Origin: Phycisphaera mikurensis NBRC 102666
GTDB taxonomy: Bacteria; Planctomycetota; Phycisphaerae; Phycisphaerales; SM1A02
Assembly: GCA_945870475.1 (NCBI GenBank)
Contig: CAMBSR010000086.1
Span: forward strand, 1-8,933
Direction: 5' to 3'
Length of the DNA: 8,933 bases
Positions 1-6,077 of the stretch are shown piece after piece. The notes beneath the pieces were generated by a model. It made no database searches and was not told the DNA's origin. It saw only the letters and a list, made by a program, of their open reading frames with translations. How positions within the stretch are numbered: the first letter of the stretch is position 1; every line of letters begins with the position of its first letter. Position numbers and translations under genes: made by a program.

Positions 1-1279
1 CCTGGGAGTACCCCTCGAGGCCGTCGTCGTCGGAATCCCGGGAATCAGCATCGGAAACGTGCCGCAACGCCGCGGCCACCGAGCGGACCCCGGTGTCGCC
101 CGTGCGCAGGAACAGCTCCGGCCACTCCCGACGCCACACCGGGAGCGAAGCACGCAGGCACGCTGCGCAGGTGGGATCGACGCCGGGCTGGCACATCGAG
201 ACGATGATGCCCATCGCGGCGGGACGCATGTTGCCGGAATCGTCGGTGGCACGCCAGGCAACGCGAGCGACCGCGAGCCGCGCGTCCGGCGCAATGGCAT
301 CCATCACGGCATGCAGGGATTTCCACTGCACCTCGAGCATGTCGGCGTTGGCCCGCCGTACGGGCCGGTGGCTCACGCGCGAGGTCTGCTCGAAGGCCGC
401 CATGATGCGGTCGTCCGCAGCGACCTGCGCTGCATCGACCGGGTGTGCAGGGGCCACGGGGGCCGTGGAATCCGGCGCATCCGGGGGTTCGCTGGTCTCC
501 GCACGTTCCGCCATGCGTGCATCGATGGCCATCCAGTCCTCGGCCGTCAGGAGGTGCAAGCCGTTCGCCACCCAGAACGCACGCTCGGCGCGATCGCCTG
601 CCGCGGCGGCGGCCACCAGCGCCGTGGCGGCGGCGATCCGCTCGTCGCGGGTGCGCTCGAGCGCCGCAAGCGCGGCGGCGCAGTCTGCGGGGCGGCTGCG
701 CAAGGCGTCGGCGAGCGCATTCTCCAGGTGCAGGGTTTCGAGGCCGATGCCGTATGCCACGCCCTCGGCCTGTGCCAGCACGCGGCCCAGCCGTCGCTCG
801 CGACGCACCGATTCGATGGCCGCCTGTCCCTCGGGCGACGAGGCCTCGGCGAGCGACGAGAGGAGCTCGGCTTCCAGCTGCTCCTCAAGCTGCATGGCAT
901 GGCGGTCAAGCGCCTGGCGCGCCGCATACGAGTCATCGGGCTCGTAGACGCGGTACCCGCGCTGCTGCTGCGAGCGCTGCACGCTGTTGCGCTCGGGACC
1001 GATTGCCTCACACGCTGCGCGCCAGGCCAGGACGTAGCGCTGCCACGCATCGAGCGCGCGTTCGCTGGGCAAGGTTGCATGCGCGCGCCGCAGCGATTCC
1101 AGCACGTCCGCCGCCGGCCACAGGCCGATTTCGTCGGGGGCGTGGTTGAGGCCCGCCCCGCCCGCGGCCGCTCGCGAGGCAAGCGACAGCGTGACGGCAA
1201 ACGCCGCCACCATCACGCATGCAAGGCAACGCAGCGAATCACGCATCCCGGAACTGCGTGGACGCGCGGCCAGGTTCAC
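1..1279 (-). CDS. Secreted protein of unknown function (3' end outside window)
   Basis: I do not recognise this protein. The frame is open from the start region to the window edge with no stop codon and strongly G/C-rich third positions, so the C terminus is missing. Two starts are possible. GTG at 1279 overlaps the stop of the DinB-like gene by 4 nt (GTGA) and has GGGAG 6 nt upstream. ATG at 1246 has no SD sequence but would put the signal peptide right at the N terminus. Counting from 1246, residues 1-28 look like a Sec signal peptide (hydrophobic stretch VMVAAFAVTLSLA, possible cleavage after AAA28), so the protein probably leaves the cytoplasm. The rest is rich in Ala, Arg and Glu and likely helical to about residue 250. 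A Pro/Ala/Asp-rich linker follows (about 252-272), then a segment with three clustered cysteines (C352, C360, C363) that could bind metal or form disulfides. The visible end is acidic (DSDDDG). Translational coupling to the DinB-like gene is inferred. Confidence is high that it is coding and low for any function. Confidence 0.75.
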   Translation of the reverse strand, partial: MNLAARPRSSGMRDSLRCLACVMVAAFAVTLSLASRAAAGGAGLNHAPDEIGLWPAADVLESLRRAHATLPSERALDAWQRYVLAWRAACEAIGPERNSVQRSQQQRGYRVYEPDDSYAARQALDRHAMQLEEQLEAELLSSLAEASSPEGQAAIESVRRERRLGRVLAQAEGVAYGIGLETLHLENALADALRSRPADCAAALAALERTRDERIAAATALVAAAAAGDRAERAFWVANGLHLLTAEDWMAIDARMAERAETSEPPDAPDSTAPVAPAHPVDAAQVAADDRIMAAFEQTSRVSHRPVRRANADMLEVQWKSLHAVMDAIAPDARLAVARVAWRATDDSGNMRPAAMGIIVSMCQPGVDPTCAACLRASLPVWRREWPELFLRTGDTGVRSVAAALRHVSDADSRDSDDDGLEGYSQ

Positions 1280-1773
1280 ATTGCGCTCCCGAGCCCCATC
1301 ACGCGGCGCCAGGTGCTGATCTGCCCCAGGTGCATCTGCATGTGGCCGACGCAGAGGAAGGTGATGGCGCCACCCTTCTGCGGGAACATCTCCTTGAAGC
1401 GGCCCTCGGCGGGGTTCTCCTCGGCGAAGACGGAGTCCGGTGCGGTCTCGAGCGCCTTCGCCACCGCCTGGTAGCCGGCGGTGAAGTGCGCCATGATCGC
1501 GTCCTTCGACGGATAGTCGCCGGGCTCGGCGGTGACGCCGGCCTTGAAGCGGTCATCCCAGCCAGCGGGGTTCGGCACGACCAGGTCGGCGCGGCCGAGC
1601 ATGCCGAGCGCGCGATGCGGGTAGAGCGACAGGTGCGCCATGTAGAAGGCGGGGCAGACCACGTCCTTCGCGGGGAAGTGCGCGAACTTGTCGGCGGGGA
1701 TGGACTTGGTGAGGACGTCGGCGTAGCCGAGGCCGATGTTCAGGCCGGAGAGGGCGTAGTGGGCGTATGGCAT
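1276..1773 (-). CDS. DinB/YfiT-like putative metal-dependent enzyme
   Basis: The product is a 165-residue protein with the shape of the DinB superfamily, small four-helix-bundle proteins that hold a divalent metal on three histidines. Some members are thiol (bacillithiol or mycothiol) transferases or hydrolases; many have no known substrate. The visible triad is H47 (in FYMAHLSLYP), H144 and H148 (in GHMQMHLGQ), with Q151 in its usual place. The N-terminal IPADKFAHFP segment also fits the family. There is no signal peptide, so it should be cytoplasmic. ATG 1773 was chosen because it starts the family-like region; the frame stays open far upstream but without family-like sequence. No SD sequence precedes the ATG, but TACAAT lies 9 nt before it. 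The gene's stop overlaps the possible GTG start of the next gene by 4 nt. The family call is good; the reaction is unknown, and the name does not imply the DNA polymerase DinB. Confidence 0.82.
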   Translation of the reverse strand: MPYAHYALSGLNIGLGYADVLTKSIPADKFAHFPAKDVVCPAFYMAHLSLYPHRALGMLGRADLVVPNPAGWDDRFKAGVTAEPGDYPSKDAIMAHFTAGYQAVAKALETAPDSVFAEENPAEGRFKEMFPQKGGAITFLCVGHMQMHLGQISTWRRVMGLGSAM

Positions 1774-1782
1774 GGGACGCGG

Positions 1783-1788
1783 ATTGTA
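1783..1788 (-). promoter_or_regulatory. Candidate -10 element of the DinB-like gene
   Basis: The minus strand reads TACAAT here, one mismatch from the sigma70 consensus TATAAT. Only 9 nt separate it from the ATG at 1773, so transcription would start about 3 nt before the start codon. No convincing -35 hexamer lies 16-18 nt upstream. The gene has no SD sequence, which fits a nearly leaderless mRNA. This is inference from sequence alone. Confidence 0.35.
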
Positions 1789-1807
1789 AATTCGCCCCGG
1801 CGCGCAT

Positions 1808-1834
1808 GTTCCTCTTTCCGCGGGAAATGGGAAC
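1808..1834. promoter_or_regulatory. 27-nt interrupted dyad, possible operator
   Basis: Two nested inverted repeats share one centre. The inner arms TTTCC (1815-1819) and GGAAA (1823-1827) flank GCG. The outer arms GTTCC (1808-1812) and GGAAC (1830-1834) are separated from the inner arms by two unpaired bases on each side. The dyad lies about 20 nt upstream of the candidate -10 of the DinB-like gene, where an operator or activator site could sit. It could instead be an RNA hairpin in read-through from the gene upstream. No regulator gene is visible nearby. Confidence 0.35.
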
Positions 1835-1837
1835 TTG

Positions 1838-1851
1838 CGTGCCGCGGCACG
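1838..1851. repeat. 14-nt perfect palindrome
   Basis: CGTGCCGCGGCACG is an exact palindrome between the stop of the ThiF-like gene (1868) and the dyad at 1808-1834. In minus-strand RNA it could fold with stem CGTGC/GCACG and loop CGCG. No T-run follows, so it is not a typical intrinsic terminator. It may be a protein-binding site or simply a GC-rich palindrome. Confidence 0.4.
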
Positions 1852-1867
1852 TTTCGCGTTCCGGCGT

Positions 1868-2944
1868 TCATTCCCCCACGCAGCGGTCGTAGACGCCCTG
1901 CGCGGCCACCAGGTCCGTGGTGCCGCGCACGATCGCGCGGCCGTCGGGGAACACGGAAAGCTCGAACGAGCCTTCGAGCGCGCCGACCAGCAAACCGTCG
2001 GTGATCGCAAATTTCCCGAGTGACGCCAACCGCGACTGGAGCCGCACGAGGTCGATGCGCGCCGCCGCGGCCGGCCGCACCTGCACGGCGTTGCGGCCAC
2101 AGAGCACGGTGCAGCGGCCGTCGGCCTCGTCTTCCAGGAATTCGAACCGTCGCGCGCCGCAGCACGGGCACTCCGCGCGCGCCGCGCCGGCAAGCGGCAT
2201 GCGCACCGTGCGGTTGTGCTCCATGTCCACCGACCAGAACGAGCGATCGAGCAGGTCCGCACGCCCCGCCAGGAGCTTGATCGCCTGCCCCGCCGCGTGC
2301 GCGCCCACCACGGCCACCGCGGGGCCGAACACGCCCGCCGTGTCGCACGTCTCGCCCTCGCCCGCCGGCGGAAGCTCCGGGAACACGCATCGCAGGCACG
2401 GCGCATCGGCGCGCGCAACGCCGAGCGAATCGGCAACGCCCGCAAGCACCGGCATCGACGTCCCGCGCATCGCCACCGCACCCGCGTGGATGAACGGCTT
2501 GCCCAGTTTCACCGCAGCATCATTGAGCAGGTAGCGCGTGCGGTAGTTGTCGAGCCCGTCCACCACCACGTCGCAGTCGCGCACGAATTCCTCGGCGTTC
2601 TCCGCCGAAAGATGCTCCATGCACGCATGGACGCGCAGCGCCGGATCGATGGCCAGTACGCGCCGCTTGGCGGCCTCTGCCTTCGGCACGCCCGCACGCG
2701 CATCGGCATCCACGTAGAGCGATTGCCGCTGGAGGTTCGTGAGCTCCACCACGTCGCGGTCGACGAGCGTCAGCGTGCCCACGCCGGCGCGCGCCAGCAG
2801 GTCCACCGCCGCGCAGCCAAGCGCGCCGCAACCCACCACCAGCGCGCGCGCACCCGCAAGCCGCTCCTGCGCAGCGACGCCGAACCCCAGCAGGATCATC
2901 TGCCGGTGGTGCCTCGCGCGTGGATCGGGGCGGGGATCGCTCAC
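1868..2944 (-). CDS. ThiF/MoeB/HesA-family adenylyltransferase
   Basis: This is a 358-residue E1-like enzyme. The family adenylates the C-terminal Gly-Gly of small sulfur-carrier proteins (ThiS, MoaD) with ATP in thiamine, molybdopterin or related sulfur-transfer pathways. Visible family marks are the nucleotide loop VVGCGALG (36-43), acidic D62/D64, NLQRQ (70-74), K88, the conserved VDGLDNYR (128-135, with D132), zinc pairs C183/C186 and C259/C262, and the TCDTAGV loop with candidate catalytic C200. RHHRQMILLGFG near residue 11 matches the usual RYSRQ start, which supports GTG 2944; the nearby ATG meets a stop after two codons. The last ~85 residues, after the second zinc pair, form an extra domain (CGRNAVQV, ITDGLLVGAL, VFPDGRAIVRGT) like the tail of several ThiF annotations. 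No sulfur-carrier or thiamine/moco gene is nearby, so ThiF versus MoeB cannot be settled. It is cytoplasmic. Confidence 0.9.
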   Translation of the reverse strand: MSDPRPDPRARHHRQMILLGFGVAAQERLAGARALVVGCGALGCAAVDLLARAGVGTLTLVDRDVVELTNLQRQSLYVDADARAGVPKAEAAKRRVLAIDPALRVHACMEHLSAENAEEFVRDCDVVVDGLDNYRTRYLLNDAAVKLGKPFIHAGAVAMRGTSMPVLAGVADSLGVARADAPCLRCVFPELPPAGEGETCDTAGVFGPAVAVVGAHAAGQAIKLLAGRADLLDRSFWSVDMEHNRTVRMPLAGAARAECPCCGARRFEFLEDEADGRCTVLCGRNAVQVRPAAAARIDLVRLQSRLASLGKFAITDGLLVGALEGSFELSVFPDGRAIVRGTTDLVAAQGVYDRCVGE

Positions 2945-2950
2945 GACATC

Positions 2951-2956
2951 ACGATA
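2951..2956 (-). promoter_or_regulatory. Candidate -10 element of the ThiF-like gene
   Basis: The minus strand reads TATCGT, the same hexamer proposed as the rpsL -10. It ends 6 nt before the GTG start codon at 2944, so transcription would begin at or next to the G of GTG and give a leaderless mRNA. No SD sequence is visible. The -35 position holds only a weak match (TTCGTG, 17-nt spacer). It lies downstream of the rpsG terminator, where a new promoter is expected. Confidence 0.35.
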
Positions 2957-2980
2957 GATGGAGGAGCGAAGCCCACGAAG

Positions 2981-3024
2981 CGCCGCAAAAACACCGAAGC
3001 GTCGGCACGGGGCCGACGCTTCGG
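2981..3024 (-). terminator. Intrinsic terminator after rpsL-rpsG
   Basis: A perfect 13-bp stem (arms CCGAAGCGTCGGC at 2994-3006 and GCCGACGCTTCGG at 3012-3024) closes a 5-nt loop. Reading the minus strand, the stem is followed by GTG and then five T residues, the layout of a rho-independent terminator. It lies 45 nt past the rpsG stop and separates the ribosomal genes from the ThiF-like gene. The plus-strand side has no T-run, so it looks one-directional. Confidence 0.88.
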
Positions 3025-3069
3025 GAAATCTCGGATCAGGCGGCGAGCGCTGGGCTCACCAGGCCCCAC

Positions 3070-3564
<495 letters not shown>

Positions 3565-3584
3565 CGGTGACTCCTCTGGCGATT

Positions 3585-3693
3585 CCGGCTCGTGCCGGTT
3601 TCTTCATCCCACCCGGGACATTCGTCCGTGGGTGACTGGGCGGGATTACTCGCCGTGATGTGGTGAAACGGTGCGCGGGAACATCCCGCCACC
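3585..3693 (-). promoter_or_regulatory. Structured rpsL-rpsG spacer (three hairpins)
   Basis: The 142-nt spacer can form three hairpins in the mRNA. The first, just after the rpsL stop (3670-3693), pairs GGTG/CACC and GCGGGA/TCCCGC around a 3-nt loop with one bulged base. The second (3608-3632) pairs CCCAC/GTGGG and GGAC/GTCC around a 4-nt loop with a 3-nt bulge. The third (3585-3598) pairs CCGGC/GCCGG around a 4-nt loop and ends 8 nt before the rpsG SD. In E. coli the equivalent spacer binds S7 for feedback control; a similar role here is inference. None of the hairpins has a T-run, so termination is unlikely. Confidence 0.4.
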
Positions 3694-3706
3694 AAGGTGC
3701 ATGCGA

Positions 3707-4099
3707 TTACTTCTTCTTCGCGGCAGCGGCGGCCTTCTTCTTGACGCCGTACTGCGAGCGGCCCTTCTTGCGGCCTTCGACGCCGAGGCAGTCGAGGGTG
3801 CCGCGGACGATGTGGTAGCGAACGCCCGGAAGGTCACGCACGCGGCCACCGCGCACGAGCACGATCGAGTGCTCCTGCAGGTTGTGGCCTTCGCCGCCGA
3901 TGTAGGCGGTGACTTCCTTGCCGTTGGAGAGACGAACACGCGCCACCTTGCGGAGCGCCGAGTTCGGCTTCTTCGGGGTGACGGTCTTCACCTGGAGGCA
4001 GACGCCGCGCTTCTGCGGGCACGCGGCGAGGTCCTTGACCTTCGACTTCGCGTCCGGGGAGCGGCGGGGCTTGCGAACGAGCTGATTAATCGTGGGCAT
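3707..4099 (-). CDS. rpsL: 30S ribosomal protein S12
   Basis: S12 sits at the decoding centre of the 30S subunit and governs translational accuracy; it is the classic streptomycin-resistance target. The 130-residue product is nearly colinear with E. coli S12: MPTINQLVRKPR at the start, CPQKRGVC, TPKKPNSALRKV (41-52), YIGGEGHNLQEHS, GGRVRDLPGVRYH and the C-terminal RSQYGVKK. K43 is the streptomycin-sensitive residue, but position 88, lysine in E. coli, is arginine. D89, the target of RimO methylthiolation in other bacteria, is kept. An Ala/Lys tail (KKAAAAAKKK) extends the C terminus. The ATG has no SD; a candidate promoter lies about 35 nt upstream. It is the first gene of the rpsL-rpsG unit. 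Confidence 0.98.
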   Translation of the reverse strand: MPTINQLVRKPRRSPDAKSKVKDLAACPQKRGVCLQVKTVTPKKPNSALRKVARVRLSNGKEVTAYIGGEGHNLQEHSIVLVRGGRVRDLPGVRYHIVRGTLDCLGVEGRKKGRSQYGVKKKAAAAAKKK

Positions 4100-4133
4100 G
4101 GTGCTGCGTTGGTTCCGTTAGGGGGAAGGGGCA

Positions 4134-4162
4134 ACGATAGCCGCAACGGCCGTTCGCCGCAA
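4134..4162 (-). promoter_or_regulatory. Candidate rpsL-rpsG promoter
   Basis: On the minus strand, TTGCGG (-35 position, 4157-4162) and TATCGT (-10 position, 4134-4139) are separated by 17 nt. They match the sigma70 consensus at 3 and 4 of 6 positions. Transcription would start near 4127 and give a leader of about 28 nt with no SD. The position, in the 100-nt gap between rnhA and rpsL, suits a strong ribosomal promoter, but the match alone is modest. Confidence 0.45.
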
Positions 4163-4199
4163 CCCACCCATCGATGACAACCGATGTTCACAACGCCAG

Positions 4200-4682
4200 T
4201 TATGAGCCACGCGACGCGCCATGCACTCGCACGCTCGCCCCGGAGCGGCGCACCTGATCGATGGCCGCCACGGCCAAGCGATCGCAGCGCTCGTTCTCCG
4301 GATGCTCGTTGTGGCCCCGAATCCACTGGGCGCGCAGCCGCAGGCGCGAGCGATGCGCATCGAGCTGCTCCCACAGGTCGCGGTTCATGACCGGCGAACG
4401 ATCGGCCTTGCGCCAGCCGCGCTTCTTCCAGCCGTCCATCCACTCGTTCAGGCCCTTCACGCAGTATTCGCTGTCCGTGGTGACCACCACCGTGGAGCCG
4501 TCGGCAAGCTCATCGAGGCCACGGATCACCGCCGTGAGCTCCATGCGGTTGTTTGTAGTGGAGGGCTCTCCCCCGCTCTCCTCGCGCTCCGCGGCACCGC
4601 CGCCACGCAGAATGAAGCCCCAACCGCCCGGACCAGGGTTTCCGGAGCACGCACCATCGGTGAACAGTTCATAGGAGGACAT
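4200..4682 (-). CDS. rnhA: Ribonuclease HI
   Basis: This enzyme cuts the RNA strand of RNA-DNA hybrids in the cytoplasm, clearing R-loops and Okazaki primers. The 160-residue product matches the E. coli enzyme (155 residues) throughout. The metal-binding residues are present: D9 (FTDGACSGNPGPGG), E48 (NNRMEL), D70 (TTDSEYC) and D134 (ENERCDRLA), with catalytic H124 in GHNEHPEN. The handle segment WMDGWKKRGWRK (81-92) is also kept, so this is a bacterial-type full-length RNase HI. ATG 4682 was chosen because the family begins 5-6 residues before the first catalytic Asp; the upstream extension of the frame carries no family sequence. No SD is visible, but TAATCT lies 10 nt upstream. It is divergent from rpmF across 153 nt and 100 nt upstream of rpsL on the same strand. 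No terminator separates it from rpsL, so some read-through is possible. Confidence 0.97.
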   Translation of the reverse strand: MSSYELFTDGACSGNPGPGGWGFILRGGGAAEREESGGEPSTTNNRMELTAVIRGLDELADGSTVVVTTDSEYCVKGLNEWMDGWKKRGWRKADRSPVMNRDLWEQLDAHRSRLRLRAQWIRGHNEHPENERCDRLAVAAIDQVRRSGASVRVHGASRGS

Positions 4683-4692
4683 CAGGCGCGCA

Positions 4693-4698
4693 AGATTA
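4693..4698 (-). promoter_or_regulatory. Candidate -10 element of rnhA
   Basis: The minus strand reads TAATCT, a TANNNT hexamer, 10 nt before the rnhA ATG at 4682. This would give a leader of only 3-4 nt. There is no recognisable -35 and no SD. It is weak alone and noted mainly because two other SD-less genes in the window show the same layout. Confidence 0.28.
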
Positions 4699-4738
4699 CC
4701 GGAAACAGCGCAACGCCCGGCGATCGACAACAACACTC

Positions 4739-4768
4739 TTGCACCTTCCCCATGGTTTCGGCTACGAT
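4739..4768 (+). promoter_or_regulatory. Candidate promoter of the rpmF-plsX-fab operon
   Basis: TTGCAC (4739-4744) and TACGAT (4763-4768) are spaced by 18 nt, matching the sigma70 -35 and -10 consensus at 3 and 4 of 6 positions. Transcription would start near 4775, leaving about 60 nt of leader before rpmF. No FapR-like or other lipid-regulator operator was recognised around it. Confidence 0.45.
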
Positions 4769-4835
4769 CACCCCCCCTGCACTCCACCCACAACGGTGTG
4801 GAACGACGCAGGCATCAGCAAGAGGTCCAGAGCAC

Positions 4836-5021
4836 ATGCTTCCCGCATTCCGCACTTCCCCCGGCCGTACGCGTCGCCGTCGCGCCCACCAGGCGCTGAA
4901 GACCGCGCACACCGTCACCTGCCCGAACTGCGGCGCCACCAAGCGCCCGCACACCGCGTGCCGCGACTGCGGCTACGTGCGTCCCGGCCTGCAGCTGAAG
5001 GTTGCGCAGCCCGAGGCGTAA
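4836..5021 (+). CDS. rpmF: 50S ribosomal protein L32
   Basis: L32 is a small zinc-ribbon protein of the large ribosomal subunit. The 61-residue product has the family layout: a basic N terminus (RTRRRRAHQALK, 11-22) followed by a four-cysteine zinc ribbon, C29/C32 (CPNC) and C42/C45 (CRDC), ending CGYVRP. The start at 4836 has AGAGGT 9 nt upstream. The N terminus reads MLPAFRTS rather than the common MAVPKRKTS, a lineage variation. It leads the operon and lies 27 nt before plsX, the arrangement found across many bacteria that ties ribosome production to membrane lipid synthesis. Confidence 0.95.
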   Translation: MLPAFRTSPGRTRRRRAHQALKTAHTVTCPNCGATKRPHTACRDCGYVRPGLQLKVAQPEA

Positions 5022-5048
5022 GCCTCGGAACCGCGCTCGAAACAGCTC

Positions 5049-6077
5049 ATGCGCATCGCCGTCGATGTCATGGGAGGCGACAACGCCCCCGACCAGATCC
5101 TCAAGGGATGCATCCAGGCGATCCCGCTGCTTTCGCAGTCGGATCGCCTTGTCCTCTTGGGTGACGCAGAGACCATCCGCGATGGCCTCTCCGAGCGCGG
5201 CTTCGCCTCGGACGCCCGCGTCGAGATCGTGCCCACCTCCGAGGTGATCGGCATGGACGAGCCTCCGGTGGAGGCGATGAAGGCGAAGAAGGACTCGTCC
5301 ATCGTGGTGATGAACCAGATGGCGTCCCCCCGCGCGGAGAACCGCGTGGACGTGGTGATCAGCGCCGGCAACACCGGCGCGTGCGTCGCCGCCAGCCAGT
5401 ACTTCATGCGGCGCCTGCCCGGCGTGATCCGTCCGGGCATCTGCGTCACCATCCCCACGTTCAGCGGCCCGATCGTCCTCATCGACGTCGGCGCCAACAT
5501 CGAGCCGAAGCCCAGCCACCTGGCGCAGTACGGCGTGATGGGCGACGTCTACGCGCGCGAGATCCTGGGCCTGAAGAACCCCCGCGTGGCGCTGATGAAC
5601 GTCGGCGGCGAGGAGCAGAAGGGCACGGACCTGATGCGCAACGCGCGCGACATGGTCCGGCAGTTCGAGAACCTGAACTTCACCGGCTTCGTCGAGGGCC
5701 GCGGCGTGTTCAACGGCGAGGCGGACGTGGTGATCACGGACGGCGTCGTGGGCAACGTCATGCTCAAGCTCGCCGAGGGCCTTTCCAGCGGCATCTTCAA
5801 GGCGCTCGCGCACGAGGTGCTGGCCACCGACCCCGAGCTGGTGCTGCGCCTCGAGTCGGTCATCAAGAACCTCTACGCCAAGCACGACTACCACGAGTAC
5901 GGCGGCGCGCCGCTCCTGGGCGTCAACGGCGTGTCGCTCATCAGCCACGGCTCCAGCAAGGACCGCACCATCAAGAACGCGATCCTCCGCGGCAAGGCAT
6001 TCGCCGAGGCGAAGATCAACGAGAAGATCGTTGCGCGCCTGGCCACCGTCAAGCTCGTGGAGCAGGTCGAGGCATGA
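5049..6077 (+). CDS. plsX: Phosphate acyltransferase PlsX
   Basis: PlsX converts acyl-ACP plus phosphate into acyl-phosphate, which PlsY uses to acylate glycerol-3-phosphate in phospholipid synthesis. It is a peripheral, membrane-associated enzyme. The 342-residue product is of normal length and shows the family motifs in order: AVDVMGGDNAP (4-14), SAGNTGA (105-111), DVGAN (146-150), ALMNVGGEEQKGT (181-193), TDGVVGNVMLK (230-240), YGGAPLLGVNG (284-294) and SHGSS (299-303). The start fits because the family begins M-[RK]-[IL]-A-x-D-x-M-G-G-D. The SD is weak, so translation may depend on rpmF 27 nt upstream. Its stop overlaps the fabH start (ATGA), implying coupling. Composition matches its neighbours and there is no sign of transfer. 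Confidence 0.98.
   Translation: MRIAVDVMGGDNAPDQILKGCIQAIPLLSQSDRLVLLGDAETIRDGLSERGFASDARVEIVPTSEVIGMDEPPVEAMKAKKDSSIVVMNQMASPRAENRVDVVISAGNTGACVAASQYFMRRLPGVIRPGICVTIPTFSGPIVLIDVGANIEPKPSHLAQYGVMGDVYAREILGLKNPRVALMNVGGEEQKGTDLMRNARDMVRQFENLNFTGFVEGRGVFNGEADVVITDGVVGNVMLKLAEGLSSGIFKALAHEVLATDPELVLRLESVIKNLYAKHDYHEYGGAPLLGVNGVSLISHGSSKDRTIKNAILRGKAFAEAKINEKIVARLATVKLVEQVEA

Noticed and set aside
59..1474. 471-codon open frame on the plus strand at the left end
   Set aside because: Its translation is Arg/His/Gly-rich without domains and crosses the DinB-like gene. The minus-strand frame over 1-1279 has a signal peptide, better codon composition and a coupled start.
1774..2481. N-terminal extension of the DinB-like frame to 401 residues
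   Set aside because: The added part reads the ThiF-like gene out of frame and shows no family features. The 165-residue form matches normal DinB length.
4683..4793. 37-residue N-terminal extension of RNase HI
   Set aside because: The family starts 5-6 residues before the first catalytic Asp. The extension has no similarity and would run into the rpmF promoter region.
4815..5948. 377-codon minus-strand frame opposite rpmF and plsX
   Set aside because: It reads antisense to two conserved genes, and its composition (Val/His/Asp/Ala repeats such as ADVDEDD) is typical of an antisense shadow.
5381..6073. Open frame upstream of and in frame with fabH, giving a 563-residue fusion
   Set aside because: The first ~230 codons are an out-of-frame reading of plsX, rich in Arg and Pro. 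FabH starts at the ATGA overlap (6074), where family similarity begins.
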